DNA of 42,103 nt. It comes from an uncultured Rhodospirillales bacterium (GTDB lineage Bacteria; Pseudomonadota; Alphaproteobacteria; Rhodospirillales; UBA2165). Below the pieces are notes generated by a model. That model was not told the origin of the DNA. It saw only the letters and a list, made by a program, of their open reading frames with translations, and searched no databases. Positions 33,591 through 42,016 of the stretch are shown piece by piece (within the stretch, counting starts at the first letter, position 1; every line of letters begins with the position of its first letter). The DNA lies in NCBI GenBank assembly GCA_905614355.1, contig CAJQSN010000048.1:1-42103 (forward strand). The letters are read 5' to 3'. The position numbers and the translations under genes are program-made.

Positions 33591-34940
33591 ATGACAAAAC
33601 TATTGATAAAGGCTGGCCAAATTGTCTCGATGGATAATAAAGTTGGCTACCTCAAGAAAGGCGATATCCTCATAGAAAGGGATAAAATCCTAGCAATAGA
33701 ACCTGAGATCAACGCTCCTGATGTACAAGTTGTTGATGCCAGAAAAATGATTGTAATGCCGGGCCTGATAGACTCCCACATCCATACTTGGCAAACGGGA
33801 ATCCGTGGAATTGCTGGGAACTGGACTATGGGTGAATACCTTCGTGGCATGCACGCTAATCTTGCTACAGGTTTTAAGCCCGAAGATATATACCTTGGAA
33901 ATTTAGCAGGAGCTTTGACGCAAATTAATGCTGGGGTTACAACAATTTTTGATTGGAGCCACAATAACCCAACCCCTGATCATACTGACAGTGCAATAGA
34001 TGGATTAGTAGAATCTGGTATTCGGGCTATTTTTGGCCACGGGTCGCCTAAGCCTGACCCCAAAACAGGTCAAAAACATTTTAGTGAAATTCCTCACCCC
34101 GAGCATGAGATTAAAAGACTTAGAAGAGGACGGCTTTCTTCTGATGAGGCATTAGTAACACTAGGTATGTGCATTTTAGGACCTCACTATTCAACCTATG
34201 AAGTTACCCACCACGACATTTTATTAGCACGAAAATATGGATTGTTAGCTAGTGCCCATATGAGCGGTGGTTTTAATCGGGTTGTCCCAGACGGTGTATA
34301 TAAAATGCGGGATGACAAACTTTTAGACACAAGACTTAATGTTGTACATGGAAATGATTTATCTGATGAAGAGTTAAAAATACTAATTGACCATGGGGTT
34401 AAAATAACCGTTACGCCTGAAGTTGAAATCCAAATGGGATTTGGTAACCCTATTACTGGTCGAGTAATTGCATTAGGAGGACGACCCTCAATCGGTGTAG
34501 ATGTCGAGTCAAATATTTCAGGCGACATGTTTAACGTTATGAGAATGGCTCTTCAAATACAGAGAATGATTGATAATAAACCCTTCGCTGACGCGCATAA
34601 ACCAATAGGAAGTCTATCAATAGCGCCACTTCAAGCTCTCGAATGGGCAACTATTAACGGAGCCCAGATGATGGGCATGGAGGATAAAGTAGGATCTTTA
34701 ACAGTTGGAAAACAAGCGGATATAATTTTAATTCGTACCGATGATTTAAATATACGGCCGGTGAATGATCCTGTTAACTCGATTGTATTTTATGCTAATG
34801 CATCAAATGTTGACACTGTTTATATTGCCGGTGAACTAAGAAAAAAAAATGGTAAACTTATCTATAAGAATTTATCAAACGTGATGGAAAAACTAGAAAG
34901 ATCAGGTGAGAAAATCCTAGGAAATACCCATGCTAACTAG
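33591..34940 (+). CDS. Amidohydrolase-family metal-dependent hydrolase (first of a tandem pair)
   Basis: 449 residues, TIM-barrel amidohydrolase with flanking beta-sandwich (VVDARKMIVMPGLIDSHIHTW...; end VGSLTVGKQADIILI). Metal ligands: H-x-H in DSHIHTW, His in SAHMSGG, His in VVHGND and Asp in IGVDVESN. The usual 'HxAE' and 'PxSN' of the ATZ/TRZ and SAH-deaminase group are replaced by SAHM and by TPEVEIQMGFGNP, a less studied subgroup. It should deaminate or dechlorinate/hydrolyse a ring or amidine-type substrate in the cytoplasm, probably imported by the TRAP system 18 bp upstream. The next gene is its paralogue. Ribosome site AAAGG. Confidence 0.85.
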   Translation: MTKLLIKAGQIVSMDNKVGYLKKGDILIERDKILAIEPEINAPDVQVVDARKMIVMPGLIDSHIHTWQTGIRGIAGNWTMGEYLRGMHANLATGFKPEDIYLGNLAGALTQINAGVTTIFDWSHNNPTPDHTDSAIDGLVESGIRAIFGHGSPKPDPKTGQKHFSEIPHPEHEIKRLRRGRLSSDEALVTLGMCILGPHYSTYEVTHHDILLARKYGLLASAHMSGGFNRVVPDGVYKMRDDKLLDTRLNVVHGNDLSDEELKILIDHGVKITVTPEVEIQMGFGNPITGRVIALGGRPSIGVDVESNISGDMFNVMRMALQIQRMIDNKPFADAHKPIGSLSIAPLQALEWATINGAQMMGMEDKVGSLTVGKQADIILIRTDDLNIRPVNDPVNSIVFYANASNVDTVYIAGELRKKNGKLIYKNLSNVMEKLERSGEKILGNTHAN

Positions 34941-34970
34941 TTAAGCAAACAAACATATATCGAGGACCAT

Positions 34971-36320
34971 ATGACCCAGACACTAATTAAAAACGGTTCA
35001 ATTATCTCCATGGACCGAAAGGTCGGTGACTTTGACCGCGGTGACATCCTCATCGAAGAGGATAAAATCATTAAAGTAGCGCGGACAATTAGAGCACCCA
35101 ATGCAAGGGTAATTGATGCAAACGGTATGATAGTCATGCCAGGTTTTGTAAATGCCCATATTCATACTTGGCAGACAGGTCTTAGGGGTATTGCTGGAAA
35201 TTGGTCCATACCGGAATACTTGCATGGTATGCACGCTAATATAGCCCCGCAATACACTGCGAATGATACTTACCTTGGTAATCTTATCGGCTCCCTAAAC
35301 CAAATAAGCAATGGGGCAACAACAATATTTGATTGGTGCCATAATAACGCTACGCCGGGTCATACAGATGCAGCAATTAATGGTCTCCAAGAAACTGGTA
35401 TAAGAGCAGTATTCGGCCATGGATCCCCAAAGCCAGATGCTAAAAAAGGTCAGTTACCGTATACGCATATGCCGCATCCACGCTCTGAATTGGAACGCTT
35501 ACGCAAAGGCGTTTTTGCTTCGAATTCTAAACTCATAACATTGGCAATGGCGGCTTTAGGTCCCGACTTTTCAACTTGGGAAGTTACAGAACATGATTTT
35601 AAATTAGCAAAAGAATTGGACTTAATTATCTCGGCTCATGTATGGGGAGCTCCCAACCGAATGAATAAAGACGGATACCAAAAACTTGCTAAAATGAAAT
35701 TACTAGGACCAAATCACAACCTTGTACATGGCGTATATTTAAGCACTAGCGAATTAAAATTGATTGTTGATTCAGGAGCTTCAATAACCGTTACTCCTGA
35801 AGTTGAATTACAAATGAGCCATGGGGTCCCGTTGACTGGGCGTCTGCGCGAACTGGGCGTCCAACCATCAATTGGCGTCGATGTAGAATCTAATATTTCT
35901 GGCGACATGTTCACAATAATGCGGATGACAATGCAAACCCAGCGAAACCTGGATAATCAACGTATAGCAAGCGAAACAAAAATGCCGGCGCAAAAACTCT
36001 CTATTAAGCCTAAAGAAGCATTAGCATGGGCCACCATAGGGTCTGCTAAGGCACTGAGGTTGGATAAAAAAGTTGGTTCTCTTAAACCAGGCAAGCAAGC
36101 TGATCTAATTCTTATAAATAAAAATGATTTAAATTTATTTCCCGTAAATAACGCCGTTGAAGCCGTGGTGTTCCACGCTAACGGATCTAATGTTGACACA
36201 GTTATTATTGCTGGAAAGATAAGAAAAAGAAACGGTAAGTTAAGTTACCGAGGGATTGAGAAGAAAAAAGCTTTGTTAGCCCGTTCTAGTCAGAGAATTC
36301 TCAAGGGTTTTAAGCACTAA
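34971..36320 (+). CDS. Amidohydrolase-family metal-dependent hydrolase (second of a tandem pair)
   Basis: Exactly 449 residues, like the preceding gene, and similar throughout (more than half of residues alike by eye): NAHIHTWQTGLRGIAGNWS, FDWCHNNATPGHTDAAI, VFGHGSPKPDAKKGQ, SAHVWGAPN, TPEVELQMSHGVPLTGRL and SIGVDVESNISGDMF. Metal ligands are conserved (HxH, His, His, Asp), so both copies look active. Differences cluster around the SAH loop (SAHVWGAPN against SAHMSGGFN) and the MSHG loop, which line the substrate pocket, suggesting different substrates or successive steps. GAGG ribosome site; 30 bp after the first copy. Confidence 0.85.
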   Translation: MTQTLIKNGSIISMDRKVGDFDRGDILIEEDKIIKVARTIRAPNARVIDANGMIVMPGFVNAHIHTWQTGLRGIAGNWSIPEYLHGMHANIAPQYTANDTYLGNLIGSLNQISNGATTIFDWCHNNATPGHTDAAINGLQETGIRAVFGHGSPKPDAKKGQLPYTHMPHPRSELERLRKGVFASNSKLITLAMAALGPDFSTWEVTEHDFKLAKELDLIISAHVWGAPNRMNKDGYQKLAKMKLLGPNHNLVHGVYLSTSELKLIVDSGASITVTPEVELQMSHGVPLTGRLRELGVQPSIGVDVESNISGDMFTIMRMTMQTQRNLDNQRIASETKMPAQKLSIKPKEALAWATIGSAKALRLDKKVGSLKPGKQADLILINKNDLNLFPVNNAVEAVVFHANGSNVDTVIIAGKIRKRNGKLSYRGIEKKKALLARSSQRILKGFKH

Positions 36321-36576
36321 TTCTGCCGAATTTTTTTATCTGGTCCTCAATTTTAGAATATCGACGGCAAATTTGTCTTAATGACTCTAATCGATTATGG
36401 ACGTGGCGTAAGAGCTTTAATTGACTGCTTCCCGCTACAAACATCCGATAGGTTAAAGTTGAGATGGTAGAGCTAGCGCATTTGTATTAATATTTGATTG
36501 GATATTCTCATTATGGTCTAGCAAAAAATAGTACGGGTATAAATTTCTAGAACTATAATTTGAGTAATTTTATTGA

Positions 36577-37461
36577 ATGACTATGAAAGATAGTTTGATG
36601 ATTGGTATTTTAGGAGGAACGGGAATTACGGGCAGTCAAGTTGTGGCCGCACTCGAAAAAAATGAAGCTAATTTTAAATGCATTGTGCGTGATCCTGAAC
36701 GCGCTAGAAATAAGTTAGGCCAAAAGCTGAAACTGGTTCAAGGGGATCTCTCGGACCGAAAAAGTCTCGAAAAAGCAATGGAAGGACTGAAGACACTTTT
36801 TATCCTTTGTGGCCACAGCCCTATCCTGCAGGAACTTGAAATAAATGCCCTTAAAACGGCCAAGGAAGTTGGCGTTTCCTATGTTGTTAAAGCGTCTGGT
36901 TCTGAAAAAGGGATCAAGCCTGATGCTCTCGCGAATATTGGTAGACAGCATTATTTTATTGAAGAGGCCGTAAAGTCTAGTGGGATTCCATGGGCAATTA
37001 CCCGACCAAATTATTTTATGAGTACGTTAATAGCTCTTGCTGGACCAATAGCCGAAAAAGGGAAAATGATAACTTCAATGCCACTAGATACAGAAATATC
37101 AATGATTCACCCGAAAGATATAGGTGAAGCTACTGCGCAAATTATAATGGACCAAAAATATTCTGGCGGATCATACTTCCTAACTGGCGCTGTTATTACC
37201 TTGAAGGATATTCTAGTCGAGATTAGTCAGGTTGTTGGAAGGCCGATAGAATATATTCAGGTACGACCTGAAGTTGAGAGAAAAATTATGCAAGAAAAGG
37301 GTTTGCCGGACTGGCTTATCGAGCATGTACTCGCGATGACAGCATTTACTAGTCAAGGAAATATGGCGGGTGTCACCAATTGGGTGCAAAAACTAACTGG
37401 ACATCAACCGAGAAATATTAGGGAGTGGTTAAATGAGGCAAAAGGCGCATTTGGCGGTTAA
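36577..37461 (+). CDS. NmrA/atypical SDR NAD(P)-binding oxidoreductase
   Basis: 294 residues. Rossmann start IGILGGTGITGSQVVAAL (GxxGxxG), IVRDPERAR as the NADP-type end of strand 2, LVQGDLSDRKSL, then VKASGSEKG and AITRPNYFMSTL. These are NmrA-like, QorB-like features; a catalytic YxxxK is not evident, so it may be a redox-sensing or reductase protein. Probably uses NADPH on a quinone-, enone- or imine-like compound. It follows the amidohydrolase pair on the same strand after 256 bp and precedes a GST by 56 bp. Confidence 0.8.
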   Translation: MTMKDSLMIGILGGTGITGSQVVAALEKNEANFKCIVRDPERARNKLGQKLKLVQGDLSDRKSLEKAMEGLKTLFILCGHSPILQELEINALKTAKEVGVSYVVKASGSEKGIKPDALANIGRQHYFIEEAVKSSGIPWAITRPNYFMSTLIALAGPIAEKGKMITSMPLDTEISMIHPKDIGEATAQIIMDQKYSGGSYFLTGAVITLKDILVEISQVVGRPIEYIQVRPEVERKIMQEKGLPDWLIEHVLAMTAFTSQGNMAGVTNWVQKLTGHQPRNIREWLNEAKGAFGG

Positions 37462-37517
37462 TTCAGAATTTTTATTACTGAGCAGACTATCAAAAATACA
37501 AGAGAAGGAAGACCGTC

Positions 37518-38258
37518 ATGCTTGAGCTATATCACTATGGAGATTCACTTTGTTCAATGAAAACTCGATTTTGTTTATTAGAAAAACGGGTAGCGTTTGA
37601 GTCCCACTTCATTGACCTATTAAAGTGGGAACATCTTACTAAAGAGTATAAAAAACTCAATCCTAACTCTGTGGTTCCTACCATAGTGCATGACGGTATA
37701 CCAATCATTGAATCTACTATTATAAACCAGTACATAGACGAAGTTTTTGACGGCCCATCATTAACACCGGAATCTGCTTTGCTAAGAGCAAAAATGAGAA
37801 TTTGGACTAAACTGCAAGATGATATGGTCCATCCTGCAATTCAAAAACCGACTTTTAATCTTTTAATTAAGCCGATGCTGAAAAACAAGTCTGATAAAGA
37901 ATTAGATGATTGGTTAAGCACACATCCTCTAGAAAAAAGTAGAAATCTTTTTAAAGGAGCCGCGCGAGGACCAATCAATGAAGAAGCCCTTCAGGATGCA
38001 AGAAATCAGTTTGACTTTGTTTTTGGCAGAATGGAACAGGCTCTTGAAGAAGGTAAGTGGCTTTGTGGTGCTCAATTTACTCTAGCTGATATAGCTTTTG
38101 CCCCCGCAATAGACAGACTTACTCAATGTGGTTGGCTAGAAATTTTTGATAAATTTCCGAAGGTTACTGAATGGTGTGAAAGAATTAGTAAGCGAGAAGC
38201 TTACGCACAAATGCGCCCAACCAAAGAACAAAGGTTTACTGGTGGTGTAAAAATTTAG
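37518..38258 (+). CDS. Glutathione S-transferase (LigF/etherase-like group)
   Basis: 246 residues. N-terminal thioredoxin fold LELYHYGDSLCSMKTRFCLLEK, in which S/C-SMK takes the active-site place, NPNSVVPTIVHDGIPIIEST (cis-Pro and Glu-Ser glutathione-binding motif), and a C-terminal helical domain with FTLADIAFAPAIDRL. The pattern resembles bacterial GSTs that cleave ethers or dehalogenate (LigF-like), but substrate cannot be assigned. With the NmrA-like gene it may detoxify or reduce an intermediate of the amidohydrolase route. Confidence 0.85.
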   Translation: MLELYHYGDSLCSMKTRFCLLEKRVAFESHFIDLLKWEHLTKEYKKLNPNSVVPTIVHDGIPIIESTIINQYIDEVFDGPSLTPESALLRAKMRIWTKLQDDMVHPAIQKPTFNLLIKPMLKNKSDKELDDWLSTHPLEKSRNLFKGAARGPINEEALQDARNQFDFVFGRMEQALEEGKWLCGAQFTLADIAFAPAIDRLTQCGWLEIFDKFPKVTEWCERISKREAYAQMRPTKEQRFTGGVKI

Positions 38259-38290
38259 TCATCTTGATATCTCGTCATATAATTATCTGG

Positions 38291-38422
38291 GTGGGAACTA
38301 CCAAGCAGGACTATCTAGAAAAACAGATGGGTAATGCCCGTAGCTTGAAGAAATGCTATGGGTTTTCTTCTTTATCTTTGTTAGCTATTATCATCGCTGT
38401 TAATTATTGGGTAACCGTCTAA
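38291..38422 (+). CDS. Possible small single-helix protein
   Basis: A GTG-initiated frame of 43 codons (internal ATG at 38327) ends in SLSLLAIIIAVNYWVTV, a single membrane helix. No ribosome site is seen, and a terminator-like hairpin lies inside it. Kept as a weak candidate. Confidence 0.2.
   Translation: MGTTKQDYLEKQMGNARSLKKCYGFSSLSLLAIIIAVNYWVTV
38337..38372 (+). terminator. Probable terminator after the GST gene
   Basis: CCCGTAGC and GCTATGGG pair (one G-T) around a 10-nt loop, followed by TTTTCTTCTTT. It lies 79 bp after the GST stop and 97 bp before the RidA-like gene, so the latter probably has its own promoter. Confidence 0.55.
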
Positions 38423-38468
38423 TAATTGGGGTTTTGAATAATGAAATAATATAATAGGAAAAACGAGA

Positions 38469-38879
38469 ATGATTAATAACAGCCCTATAATTCAACGCCA
38501 CCGACCTGAATTTCTTCACAACAAGCCACATTTTAGTAACCTCATTATCAGCGAAGCGGGTAAGCAGGTTCATGTCTCTGGCCTAGTTGCTTCAACTGTA
38601 GAAGGGATACTTGTTGGCCCGGGAGATTTAGCTATTCAGATGAAATATATTTTTGACACTATTCGAGAGACATTAGAAATCGCAGGGGCGACACCTGAAG
38701 ATGTTGTTCGTCAGAGGATATTTGTTGTTGATTTGCAGCTTGCTCATCGTCCTATAATTGCCAATGCGATGGATGATTTTTATGGCGAAACCGGTTCGGC
38801 AACGAGTACTTGTATCGGTGTACAAGCCCTACTTGTAGAAGGGGCGATGGTTGAAATTGACGTGACTGCATTGATTTAA
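38469..38879 (+). CDS. RidA/YjgF-family protein lacking the canonical arginine
   Basis: 136 residues, RidA fold: HVSGLVAST, a middle helix QMKYIFDTIRETLEIAGATPEDVV, RIFVVDL and the last strands with STCIGVQALLVEGAMVEIDV. Canonical RidA deaminates enamine/imine intermediates using an Arg in the PARSC motif; here that stretch reads SATSTC, so the Arg position is Ser113. It therefore belongs with the Rid groups without imine deaminase activity. Ribosome site AGGA lies 11 nt before the ATG. Located after amidohydrolases, where reactive imines could arise, but action is unproven. Confidence 0.85.
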   Translation: MINNSPIIQRHRPEFLHNKPHFSNLIISEAGKQVHVSGLVASTVEGILVGPGDLAIQMKYIFDTIRETLEIAGATPEDVVRQRIFVVDLQLAHRPIIANAMDDFYGETGSATSTCIGVQALLVEGAMVEIDVTALI

Positions 38880-38933
38880 TTGAAGAAATATTTAGTATAA
38901 ATTATTTAAATAATCCCATCCCAACTTGAATAA

Positions 38934-39293
38934 GCACAGAAACCTGCCCGTGAATGTGTCCGTAAGAAATACAAAGGGTGTCAAGTCATAGACAGTAACG
39001 AACAAACAATAACCTGCTACTTCTGCTTTAAAACTTTTAAAGTTCATCTAGGAATTGCCAAAACATTTAGTGGTCATAATTCTGAAGTATGGGACTGTGT
39101 AGTATGCCGCAATCCTAATAAAATAGACTACGAAGTTTATGATGGTGGTTATCTCTGCACTTCGTCCCGCCCGAAGTATATCGAGAAAGGATATTTGTTG
39201 GCAGACACTCCCGACCTCACTGAGCGGCAACTCGAGGCTATAAATATGGTGGCTGAGATATGCGAGGAATTTTATGCCGAGATCGTGTTTTAG
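38934..39293 (+). pseudogene. Zinc-ribbon-like reading frame without a start codon
   Basis: An open frame of 119 codons follows an in-frame TAA and has no ATG, GTG or TTG before the last fifth, so it is usually missed. Translation looks like real protein: KPARECVRKKYKGCQVID, TITCYFCFKTFKVHLGIAKT, SEVWDCVVCRNPNKIDYEVY, and LADTPDLTERQLEAINMVAE. Cys pairs C28-x2-C31 and C55-x2-C58 suggest a four-Cys zinc site. Probably the body of a gene whose start was lost; a rare start codon is less likely. No family recognised. Confidence 0.45.
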
Positions 39294-39773
39294 AAAGCGA
39301 TATTAAACTCTTAAATGGCGCCGCCATCTCTGGCGGTTGTGGTTAAGCATCCCAGAAATCAGACCCGGTTCACCTTTTTCGAAAACTGGCGGGACGGTGC
39401 GCTAGTAGCTGGAATGGCAGAAAGGCTACGCCTAGACTATGTCCAAGACGGCGGGTGACAAATGGAGTGATTTAAAACGTTCTTCTTGGAATACAGTCGA
39501 TTTGACGGTGCTATCAGACGAATACAAACTAGTCTCTAGTATAAGTGAAAGTGTTCCTAAGGATCCCTAAACTGGTGCTTCCTGTATTGATATTAGCTTT
39601 TAATTAAAGTTGCATACCAAATATATTTAAGTATGTTAATGACTTTATTATCTCTGCGAGAATATTTTTTTATTCCCATGGCGTAGTTTTCTTTAGCCTA
39701 AAAAAAAACCGTCTCCTTATAATATAATATCGACTCTTTTATATTTTATCATATGCCTTAAGGAAAGATTTTA
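39294..39773. other. Spacer with a possible 43-codon relic
   Basis: ATG at 39439 to TAA at 39568 gives 43 residues (GDKWSDLKRSSWNTVDLTVL) that look coding but lack a ribosome site and continue upstream only through stops. A 6-bp hairpin (CCGCCA/TGGCGG, 39323-39338) without T tract is present. Nothing else seen. Confidence 0.3.
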
Positions 39774-40970
39774 ATGTCCCATCCAATGAAGAGTAAAATC
39801 TTTGTTTTAACGCTTATATTGGGTTGCTTGCTCATGTTTAACCCTGTTGGTTTGGATATGTTTTTACCGGCTGTACCAAATATAGCTCGGGGCCTTGATA
39901 CTACTTCAAATCAAATCATGAACTCGATGTCGTCACTTTTTTTTGGTAATGCAATAGGTCGTCTGGTCTTAGGACCTCTATCCGACCGTTATGGCCGAAA
40001 ACCAATAATTCTATTAACTTTGATTATTTTCACTTGTTCAGCTTTTGCTTCCAGTTTGGCATCATCAATCGAGTTTTTTATTTTTTTTAGATTTATCCAA
40101 GGATTTTCGATTGCAGGCGGTCATGTTTTTTCTCTCTCAGTCGCGAGAGATTTATTTGAAAAGGAAAAATTAGGTAAAATAATTGCAAATGCGACAGCGA
40201 TTATGGGTCTGGCAGGCATAGTTTTCCCCGTCCTTGGAGGACAAATGATGCAGTTTATGCCATGGCAATCAATATTTTGGGTGATGAGTATATTTGGTTT
40301 GACGGTTTTTTCATTTGTAATAATTTCTTACAAGGAAACAATTAAGCAAAAAAACCCTCAAGCTGTTAATCCCCGATTCCTATTGCAGAATTGGTTTGTG
40401 ATCATTACCGACCCGGTATTCTTGCGCTATGCTTTATGTAGCACTTTTGTTAGTGCAGGCTTTTTCGCTTATGTTACGGTGTCACCGACAGTGCTGTCCG
40501 AAATTTTTGGTATAAGTGCGCTGGATTATGGACTTTCTTTTGCTTTTTTGGCTCTTTCTTTCGTAATAAGCAACCTCATAGCTGGTCAGTTGATAACACG
40601 TATTGGTCAATCTCGCCTCCTAGGGATGGGTGGAGCTATGGCTGTTTTCGGGGGTGGGATGATGTTAGGACTTTCAGTAATGGGAATCGACAGACCATTT
40701 TCTATCATCATTCCGACAGCAATTTATTTTTTCGCAATTGGCTGGATTGTTCCACAGTCAAATGCTCTTGCTCTCCAACCATTTGAATACTTAGCGGGAA
40801 CTGCATCCGCCTTATTAGGATTTATTTCAATGGTAGTGTCTGCATTTATGGGTTTTTTGCTAAGTTTAGCGGTCCATGATGATGCCACATATTTAGCCTT
40901 CGCTATGCTAATAAGTAGTTTGGCATCATTTTTAATTTATTTTCTCCTGATCCGAAAAATACTAAAATAA
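39774..40970 (+). CDS. MFS multidrug exporter, Bcr/CflA family
   Basis: 398 residues with 12 predicted helices. Motifs: GLDMFLPAVPNIARGL, GRLVLGPLSDRYGRKPIIL (MFS motif A), FRFIQGFSIAGGHVFSLSVARD and GLAGIVFPVLGGQMM are those of Bcr/CflA proton-coupled exporters. Substrate unclear (drugs, dipeptides or sulfonamides in studied members). ATG at 39774 with AAGGA 8 nt upstream. No regulator gene adjoins. Confidence 0.88.
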   Translation: MSHPMKSKIFVLTLILGCLLMFNPVGLDMFLPAVPNIARGLDTTSNQIMNSMSSLFFGNAIGRLVLGPLSDRYGRKPIILLTLIIFTCSAFASSLASSIEFFIFFRFIQGFSIAGGHVFSLSVARDLFEKEKLGKIIANATAIMGLAGIVFPVLGGQMMQFMPWQSIFWVMSIFGLTVFSFVIISYKETIKQKNPQAVNPRFLLQNWFVIITDPVFLRYALCSTFVSAGFFAYVTVSPTVLSEIFGISALDYGLSFAFLALSFVISNLIAGQLITRIGQSRLLGMGGAMAVFGGGMMLGLSVMGIDRPFSIIIPTAIYFFAIGWIVPQSNALALQPFEYLAGTASALLGFISMVVSAFMGFLLSLAVHDDATYLAFAMLISSLASFLIYFLLIRKILK

Positions 40971-41281
40971 GTAAATCCATCCGGTTTAAATACAACGTTA
41001 TAGCGTAATAATTTCATCAAATCCCCTTTCAAATTTAATGGTGTACGTTTTTGAGCGTAATAAAAAATTCCTATCATATTAAGTTCCTAAAGATCTTTTA
41101 TCTTCTTCTTTTTTGTTTATGATAAGTTATAAACTCTAGAGAAACCGGGGTCTTTAATATTGATAGAGTAAAATTAAATATCAATTCAATTACCGAGGCA
41201 CTAGATCTGGCAATTAAGCAATTTAATGCTATAAAAGAGGTACAGGAGCAGGGTCTATAAGAATTTCCTCATCCACTACTT
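40971..41281. other. Spacer that includes the lost front part of a methyltransferase gene
   Basis: From 41126 the frame of the next gene is open (IDRVKLNINSITEALDLAIK, then EVQEQGL) and looks coding, until the TAA at 41258. The rest shows no gene, terminator or repeat. Confidence 0.45.
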
Positions 41282-42016
41282 TTGGCTGAAACTAAGGCTG
41301 TCATAAATAGATTACCTCCGGGAGGCACTTTAATTGACATAGGTACAGGCGCGGGAATTTTACCACATGCTGTTCACCTTCTTGGCTATAAAGTAATCAC
41401 TATTGATCAAAGTATTAATGGAAAATCAACTTGGGGGATTGAACGCGCTCAGGCATTGGGACTCGAAACGGCTACGGCAACCATAGGAAAGGAACCCGTG
41501 AATTCCCCCGATGGAGTCGCCGACGTAATTTTTGCAGGGGATGTTGTAGAACATTTACCAGACTCACCCCGGCTTTTTATGAAAGAAGTAGCGCGCATTC
41601 TTAAACCAAAGGGTTGGTGTATTTTGACCACTCCCAATGCAGTACGTCTACCAGTGAGGTTAAAAATAGTTCTAGGTTATTCGAACTGGATGCCACTCAA
41701 AGAGTATTTCTATGAAGAGACAAATCTGGGGCACCACAAAGAATATGTGGCTAACGAATTAGTGGACCTGTTAACTTGGAGCCATTTTGAAAACATAAAC
41801 TATAATTTTATAGAGGATACTTTGCGAAGGGTGGGTATAGCAAAGTCGTTTAGTGACATCCAAACTAGAAACCGTCATATTGGAAAAAGAAAATATCGAG
41901 AGAGTTTTGATGCTTTAAACTATATGGAGTATATAAGAATTATTGCGGTTGCAATAACAACAATTATACCCACCTTACGATCATCCATTATTTGTCAAAG
42001 CCAGAACCCATCGTAA
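41282..42016 (+). CDS. Class I SAM-dependent methyltransferase, front part probably broken
   Basis: 244 residues from a TTG with no ribosome site. GTLIDIGTGAGILPHAVHLL is motif I, then KVITIDQS, DVIFAGDVVEHLPD (motif II) and EVARILKPKGWCILTTPNA: a methyltransferase of the type found near polysaccharide or lipid genes. The same frame is open upstream from 41126, separated by one TAA at 41258; a CAA to TAA change would explain it, as Gln fits QGL-Q-EFPHP. So the true protein was about 290 residues or more, and the present gene may be inactive or reinitiate. Substrate unknown; the last ~30 residues look unrelated and may be a frame end. Confidence 0.65.
   Translation: MAETKAVINRLPPGGTLIDIGTGAGILPHAVHLLGYKVITIDQSINGKSTWGIERAQALGLETATATIGKEPVNSPDGVADVIFAGDVVEHLPDSPRLFMKEVARILKPKGWCILTTPNAVRLPVRLKIVLGYSNWMPLKEYFYEETNLGHHKEYVANELVDLLTWSHFENINYNFIEDTLRRVGIAKSFSDIQTRNRHIGKRKYRESFDALNYMEYIRIIAVAITTIIPTLRSSIICQSQNPS

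Noticed and set aside
36321-36576. Possible relic reading KFVLMTLIDYGRGVRALID near 36360-36470
   Set aside because: Short, no start codon or ribosome site, and a second frame is equally open; not enough to call.
39323-39338. CCGCCA/TGGCGG hairpin as a terminator
   Set aside because: It has a six-base stem, is followed by TTGTGG rather than a T tract, and follows no intact gene.
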